Assembly: GCF_000521215.1 (NCBI RefSeq) | Contig: NZ_KI928923.1 | Location: 105,270 to 169,269, forward strand | DNA from: Labrenzia sp. DG1229 | GTDB lineage: Bacteria; Pseudomonadota; Alphaproteobacteria; Rhizobiales; Stappiaceae | Reading direction: 5' to 3' | Length of the DNA: 64,000 nt | Part shown: piece after piece, positions 60,269 through 64,000 of the stretch | Numbering within the stretch: position 1 is the stretch's first letter | How the letters are laid out: every line of letters begins with the position of its first letter | The notes under the pieces: generated by a model | The model's database searches: none | What the model was told of the DNA's origin: nothing | What the model saw: the letters and a program-made list of their open reading frames with translations, nothing else | Translations under genes and position numbers: made by a program

Positions 60269-61378
60269 TTATCCGGCATTCGGACTTGTCGTGAGATAAA
60301 GCGGTAGCGCCGCTGCTCCCAAGTGAGGTTTTTTGTCGGCTTCGGCGCGTATGAAGGTCGGGTGCGGACCGAAATGATCCTCCCCGAGAGACTTGCTTGC
60401 AGACAGCCTCTCAATCAGCTCCGAGAAAATTGCATCCGGCAATCGCCCACCCAGCACGATTGCGTCCGGCGACATGGTCCGGGTTATGACAAGGCTGAGC
60501 CACTTGAGTTGTTGTTCAACCCGGTCAACCCAGTTCAAAATGCTTTCGTGCTGCAGGTCTGCCTTGCTGATGTGTTCCAGATTGTCGGCAGCAAGCCCGG
60601 CCTCTTTTATGGTCGCCAAAAGATCCGATCCTGAAGGTCGCGGTTGCGACTTGGGAAACAGTCCCCCGAATTCGGCAGCCGACGCGCTCTTTCCCAGATA
60701 CAGCGATTGATCAATGACCGCGGCACCGCCGATGCCGTGAGACAACCAGACGTAATTGAAGTTACGCACGGACCGACAGCTTCCGAACAGAAGCTCGGCA
60801 AGACAGGCACATTTTGCGTCATTCAGCTGATGCACCGGCATATCGAAATAGGGCGCAAAGTCCTTGCTCGCATCGATCTCCGGCCATTCGGAAAAATACT
60901 GCGTCTGCCGCACGATGCCCGGCTTGCTGGTATGTTGTCCGGGATAACTGATGCCGCACCCGATGAAACGATCCGGCTGCAGTCCAAGCTGCCTGGTCTG
61001 CCGGTCAACAGATGCACCGATAAGCTCCATGAGTTGAGAAAACCCGCGATCGGTAATCGATGACGTCTCTTCTGAAACGACTTCCCCCAAGGCGTTGACA
61101 ATACAGGTGTAGTACCTCTCCGGGTCGATAAACACACCGGCAGACAGCAGTCCCATGGGACGAAGCTGAAGCAATTTTGACGGATAGCCGCGCCGACCTG
61201 CGCGGTTCGGATCCACTTCCTCGACAACAAGCCCATCATCCAGAAGCTGACTGACAATCCGGGTTACGGTTGATGGCTGTACATCCAGCAGATCCGCCAG
61301 CTTCAATCTGGAAACCGGTCCCTGAGAGCGAAGCAGCTGGATAAGGCGCCGTGCGCTCGGTTTCTGCAGTGTATTCAA
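60269..61378 (-). CDS. ROK-family transcriptional regulator
   Basis: A 369-residue protein with an N-terminal winged helix (GPVSRLKLADLLDVQPSTVTRIVSQLLDDG) and a C-terminal ROK sugar-kinase-like domain. The ROK signature is partial: VWLSHGIGGAAVIDQSLYLGKSASAAEFGG holds the glycines, but the zinc-binding Cx(GCxxCxx)C region is not evident. The likely start is TTG at 61378 with AGGAG six bases before, since no ATG is near the conserved part. It is divergent from an AfuABC-type transporter and two matching operator sites lie between, so it probably represses that transporter and itself, and senses a sugar or its phosphate. Confidence 0.85.
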   Translation of the reverse strand: MNTLQKPSARRLIQLLRSQGPVSRLKLADLLDVQPSTVTRIVSQLLDDGLVVEEVDPNRAGRRGYPSKLLQLRPMGLLSAGVFIDPERYYTCIVNALGEVVSEETSSITDRGFSQLMELIGASVDRQTRQLGLQPDRFIGCGISYPGQHTSKPGIVRQTQYFSEWPEIDASKDFAPYFDMPVHQLNDAKCACLAELLFGSCRSVRNFNYVWLSHGIGGAAVIDQSLYLGKSASAAEFGGLFPKSQPRPSGSDLLATIKEAGLAADNLEHISKADLQHESILNWVDRVEQQLKWLSLVITRTMSPDAIVLGGRLPDAIFSELIERLSASKSLGEDHFGPHPTFIRAEADKKPHLGAAALPLYLTTSPNAG

Positions 61379-61409
61379 TTTATGCTCCTGATCTCCGTGC
61401 AACCTAATA

Positions 61410-61426
61410 AATTGCACCGCGCAAAT
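61410..61426. promoter_or_regulatory. ROK operator site A
   Basis: AATTGCACCGCGCAAAT. Its reverse complement, ATTTGCGCGGTGCAATT, matches site B at 61443 in 14 of 17 positions, with fixed ATTTGCGC and GCAAT halves. It is near the regulator's own start. Confidence 0.6.
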
Positions 61427-61442
61427 AAACCTTGATTTTTTA

Positions 61443-61459
61443 ATTTGCGCTTCGCAATA
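61443..61459. promoter_or_regulatory. ROK operator site B
   Basis: ATTTGCGCTTCGCAATA is the inverted copy of site A, 16 bp further on. Together they mark the divergent control region between the ROK regulator and the transporter operon. Confidence 0.6.
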
Positions 61460-61510
61460 TAATGCTTGCTCAGCGTATCCGCCGGGCACGACCTTGTGAG
61501 GGAGGAACGA

Positions 61511-62500
61511 ATGAACCCGAAGAAAACTTTGCTGAAACTTGGTGTCGCCCTGACCGCGACGCTGTCGGCCACAATGGCCTTTGCTGACGGTACGGTCACT
61601 GTCTACACCGCTGCGCCACAGAATTTCGTCGATGAACTTGTACCGATGTTTGAGGAGGCATCCGGTACGAAAGTCGAGGTCATCAAGGCAGGTTCCGGAG
61701 AACTCCTGAACCGGCTGACAGCCGAATCCGCCTCCCCGATTGCCGATGTTTTGTGGAGCGTCGACGGCACCGTGGTGGATTTCAATCCGGATTTGTTCAC
61801 GGCATATGTATCGCCAGAGCAGGCTTCGGTTGATCCTTCTCTGATAAAAAGTGAACTCTGGTCGCCATTTACCGCTGTTGTCATGGCATTTGCCGTCAAC
61901 AAGGACGCTCTTGGCGACAAGCCTGTACCGACAAGCTGGTCGGATCTGGCCAAACCTGAATATGACGACCTGATATCTTCAGCCCGCGCAGACAAGTCCG
62001 GCTCGGCCTACATCCAGTTCGCGACGGTTCTGCAGGCATTTGGTGACGAACAATCAGGCTGGGATGTCTATAACGGCATGCTTTCCAATTTTGTCCTGTC
62101 CGACAGTTCCGGCGCCGTTCCCCGCTTTGTGAATGATGGCGAACTGCCGATCGGAGTAACGCTCGAGGATGCAGCTCTTCGGTACAAGGAGGGTGGAGGA
62201 CCGGTCGAAATCGTCTATCCGGCCGAAGGTACAGCCATTTCTCCGGATGCAATTGCACTGGTTTCCGGCTCCCCGAATTCCGCCGCAGGCAAGAAGTTCA
62301 TCGACTTCATTCTGTCTGCCGAGGCGCAAAAAGTAGTCGCCGCTCAGGGACGTCGCCCGGTTCGCACAGACGTTTCCTCCAATGAGAGCCTTGTCCCCCT
62401 GGGTGACATCAAGGCTGTCGACTATGATTTCCAGTGGGCAGCCAAGGAGCGCAAACGCCTCGTGGAAGCCTGGGGTGAAGCTGTTCTCGACTACCAGTAA
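61511..62500 (+). CDS. AfuA/FbpA-type ABC substrate-binding protein
   Basis: A 329-residue periplasmic binding protein with a Sec signal peptide (residues 1-25, ending AFA). TVTVYTAAPQNFVDELVPMFEEASG and VLWSVDGTVVDF are family features, but the tyrosine pair of iron-binding FbpA (YY near residue 195) is not visible, as in AfuA, which binds hexose phosphates. With an adjacent ROK regulator, a sugar phosphate is more likely than ferric iron. GGAGGA precedes ATG 61511. It is followed by the ATPase and the permease genes. Confidence 0.8.
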   Translation: MNPKKTLLKLGVALTATLSATMAFADGTVTVYTAAPQNFVDELVPMFEEASGTKVEVIKAGSGELLNRLTAESASPIADVLWSVDGTVVDFNPDLFTAYVSPEQASVDPSLIKSELWSPFTAVVMAFAVNKDALGDKPVPTSWSDLAKPEYDDLISSARADKSGSAYIQFATVLQAFGDEQSGWDVYNGMLSNFVLSDSSGAVPRFVNDGELPIGVTLEDAALRYKEGGGPVEIVYPAEGTAISPDAIALVSGSPNSAAGKKFIDFILSAEAQKVVAAQGRRPVRTDVSSNESLVPLGDIKAVDYDFQWAAKERKRLVEAWGEAVLDYQ

Positions 62501-62564
62501 GCAAGCGATGCGGCCGGGTTACCCGGCCGCACTACCAACGGACAATTTGGGAGGGGCAACGACG

Positions 62565-63656
62565 ATGGCATCCGTTGATATCGTCAATATCAGAAAATCT
62601 TACGGGCCTGTCCTGGCCCTGTCAGACATCGATATTCAGATCGAATCCGGAGCGTTTTTTACGTTGCTCGGCCCAAGCGGCTGCGGAAAAACGACGCTGT
62701 TGCGTACGATTGCGGGATTTCACTTTCAGGACTCCGGCACAATCCTCGTCAATGGTCGGGAAATTCAGAACATGCCCGCACACAAGCGCGGCGTTGGAAT
62801 GGTGTTTCAGGATTACGCGGTTTTCCCGCATCTGAGCGTCAACGACAACGTGGCCTTCGGTCTCAAGAGAAAGAAGATTTCTTCCTCGCAGATCAAGCCG
62901 AAGGTGGCTGAAGCCCTCAGGATTGTTCAACTTGAGGAACTCGCCCACCGCATGCCTCACGAGTTGAGCGGCGGGCAGCAGCAGCGTGTCGGGCTCGCCC
63001 GTGCAATCGCGGTCGATCCTACCGTCCTTTTGATGGACGAACCCCTCTCCAATCTGGATGCCAAGCTTCGCGTGGACCTCAGGGGAGAATTGCGCCGCAT
63101 CCAGAAAGACATGGGCATGACAACCATTTACGTGACCCATGACCAGGAAGAGGCTCTTGCCATGTCAGACGTCGTTTGCGTCATGTTCGGCGGGATCATT
63201 CAGCAGGCAGCCTCCCCTTTCGAAATCTACCGCAATCCGGCGAACCGTTTCGTCGCCAATTTTGTCGGTGCCAACAATTTCCTTGCAGGAAATATTGATA
63301 GTCAAGGCGATGCGATCCTGACCACGTCCGACCTGAAGGTGCGTTCGATTGCAGGAAGCATTTCAGACACGAAGATTGCCGTTTCGGTTCGCCCTGAAGC
63401 GGTGAATGTGTCTCGGGGGGCAAGCGCTGCCGATGACGACATGTTGACCTTTGACGGAAACATTCGGCAAATCAGCTTCATAGGGCGAGAACTTGAAGTC
63501 CATGGCAAGACCCTTCTCGGAGACGATGTTCGGGCTATTCTGCGGCCGACATCTGATCTTCTTGATCTGGCCGAAGGCGATCCGGTCACCTTCGCGTTCA
63601 ACCGTGATGAAGCAATACTGTTCGAAAATGGAGAAACGGGCCGGAGGTTGTCATGA
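62565..63656 (+). CDS. ABC transporter ATPase (AfuC/FbpC/PotA type)
   Basis: A 363-residue ATPase. Walker A GPSGCGKTTLLRT, signature LSGGQQQRVGLARAIA, Walker B VLLMDEPLSNLDAKLR and VTHDQEEALAMSD are intact. The C-terminal 110 residues form a TOBE-type regulatory domain, seen in PotA/FbpC proteins. The ATG at 62565 lies after GGGAGGGGC. It overlaps the permease start (ATGA at 63653). It powers import of the substrate of the binding protein. Confidence 0.92.
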   Translation: MASVDIVNIRKSYGPVLALSDIDIQIESGAFFTLLGPSGCGKTTLLRTIAGFHFQDSGTILVNGREIQNMPAHKRGVGMVFQDYAVFPHLSVNDNVAFGLKRKKISSSQIKPKVAEALRIVQLEELAHRMPHELSGGQQQRVGLARAIAVDPTVLLMDEPLSNLDAKLRVDLRGELRRIQKDMGMTTIYVTHDQEEALAMSDVVCVMFGGIIQQAASPFEIYRNPANRFVANFVGANNFLAGNIDSQGDAILTTSDLKVRSIAGSISDTKIAVSVRPEAVNVSRGASAADDDMLTFDGNIRQISFIGRELEVHGKTLLGDDVRAILRPTSDLLDLAEGDPVTFAFNRDEAILFENGETGRRLS

Positions 63657-64000
63657 CAATGGCCTCCTCAAACCCTCTCTTGAAACCTGTCTACATATTT
63701 GGTCCTGTGCGCTTCGATTTCTGGACCGTGATGACGCTTCTCGTCATTGTGGTGCTTTTCGTCCTTCTGATAATGCCAATAGCCAGCGTGTTTTTCGTCA
63801 GTTTTCTTGATGAGGACACCGGCGCCTTTACGCTTGCAAACTACGTGGAGGTGTTTACTCGGAACTACTACGTGAAGGGTTTGCGAAATACGCTCACCGT
63901 GGGTCTTCTGGGTACACTTGGTGCTTGCCTGATCGGCGTTCCCCTGGCGTTTTTCACGGCAAGGTTTCGAATACGCGGCAAGGCCCTGATCTCGACGTTG
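63653..64000 (+). CDS. ABC transporter permease (AfuB/FbpB type), cut by window end
   Basis: The first 116 codons are visible. After a short cytoplasmic leader (MTMASSNPLLKPVYIFGPVR) comes a hydrophobic segment (LLVIVVLFVLLIMPIASVFFVS), then a periplasmic loop and YYVKGLRNTLTVGLLGTLGACLIGVPLAFFTARF, a permease signature for this group. It starts within the ATPase stop (ATGA). The frame is open at the window edge, so the length and whether it is a fused double-permease cannot be told. Confidence 0.88.
   Translation, partial: MTMASSNPLLKPVYIFGPVRFDFWTVMTLLVIVVLFVLLIMPIASVFFVSFLDEDTGAFTLANYVEVFTRNYYVKGLRNTLTVGLLGTLGACLIGVPLAFFTARFRIRGKALISTL

Overview
The window looks like chromosomal DNA of a marine alphaproteobacterium of the order Hyphomicrobiales, most likely Stappiaceae (Roseibium/Labrenzia-like). 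This is inferred from gene content, not from a marker gene. The clues are a giant growth-pole-ring (GPR) type protein, a BacA homologue, an frc fructose ABC operon, TRAP transporters, an Entner-Doudoroff cluster, a phospholipase/glycosyltransferase pair for lipid remodelling under phosphate stress, and DgcN/DgcA genes for D-glutamate use. No rRNA, tRNA, insertion sequence, prophage or CRISPR array was seen.

Layout, left half. 1-3.7 kb: a partial gene, an XRE regulator with a small membrane protein and paired operators, an MFS transporter, a 2Fe-2S ferredoxin, an HPt protein and a small hypothetical protein. 4-10.2 kb: one 2061-codon gene whose core is 118 uninterrupted 11-residue repeats. 10.5-14.1 kb: a MarR regulator divergent from a dctPQM TRAP operon. 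14.1-15.0 kb: a small accessory patch with two convergent, overlapping genes. 15-19.7 kb: an Mla/MCE lipid-transport operon. 19.8-22.9 kb: dgcN-dgcA and an MFS transporter. 23-24.3 kb: a CheZ-like protein. 24.4-29.7 kb: a PLP dehydratase, the plcP-agt pair behind a possible Pho box, an SDR protein and a FadL porin. 30.2-33.1 kb: a TPP-riboswitch operon thiM-thiD with a TRAP solute receptor attached.

Layout, right half. 33.2-43.7 kb: a stand-alone Lrp ligand domain, a secreted protein, two EamA transporters, BacA, an orphan molybdenum hydroxylase large subunit, a frameshifted acyl-CoA ligase and an AAA ATPase. 43.8-46.1 kb: a membrane protein and adenine deaminase. 46.4-51.7 kb: frcR (frameshifted)-frcBCA-frk. 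51.8-58.5 kb: zwf-edd-eda, a PilZ-like gene on the opposite strand, and pgi. 58.7-60.2 kb: four tandem glycine-zipper lipoproteins. 60.3-64 kb: a ROK regulator divergent from an AfuABC/FbpABC-type transporter that runs off the window.

How the parts work together: frcBCA imports fructose, Frk phosphorylates it, Pgi converts fructose-6-P to glucose-6-P, and Zwf-Edd-Eda take it to pyruvate and glyceraldehyde-3-P. Near-identical 14-bp palindromes (TTAAATCGATTTAA) lie upstream of zwf, edd and pgi, so these separate units probably share one repressor. The least-described features are the perfect hendecad array of the giant protein, the TRAP receptor inside a thiamine-salvage operon, the lipoprotein array, the repeated short motif in the CheZ tail, and the operator pairs next to the XRE and ROK regulators.
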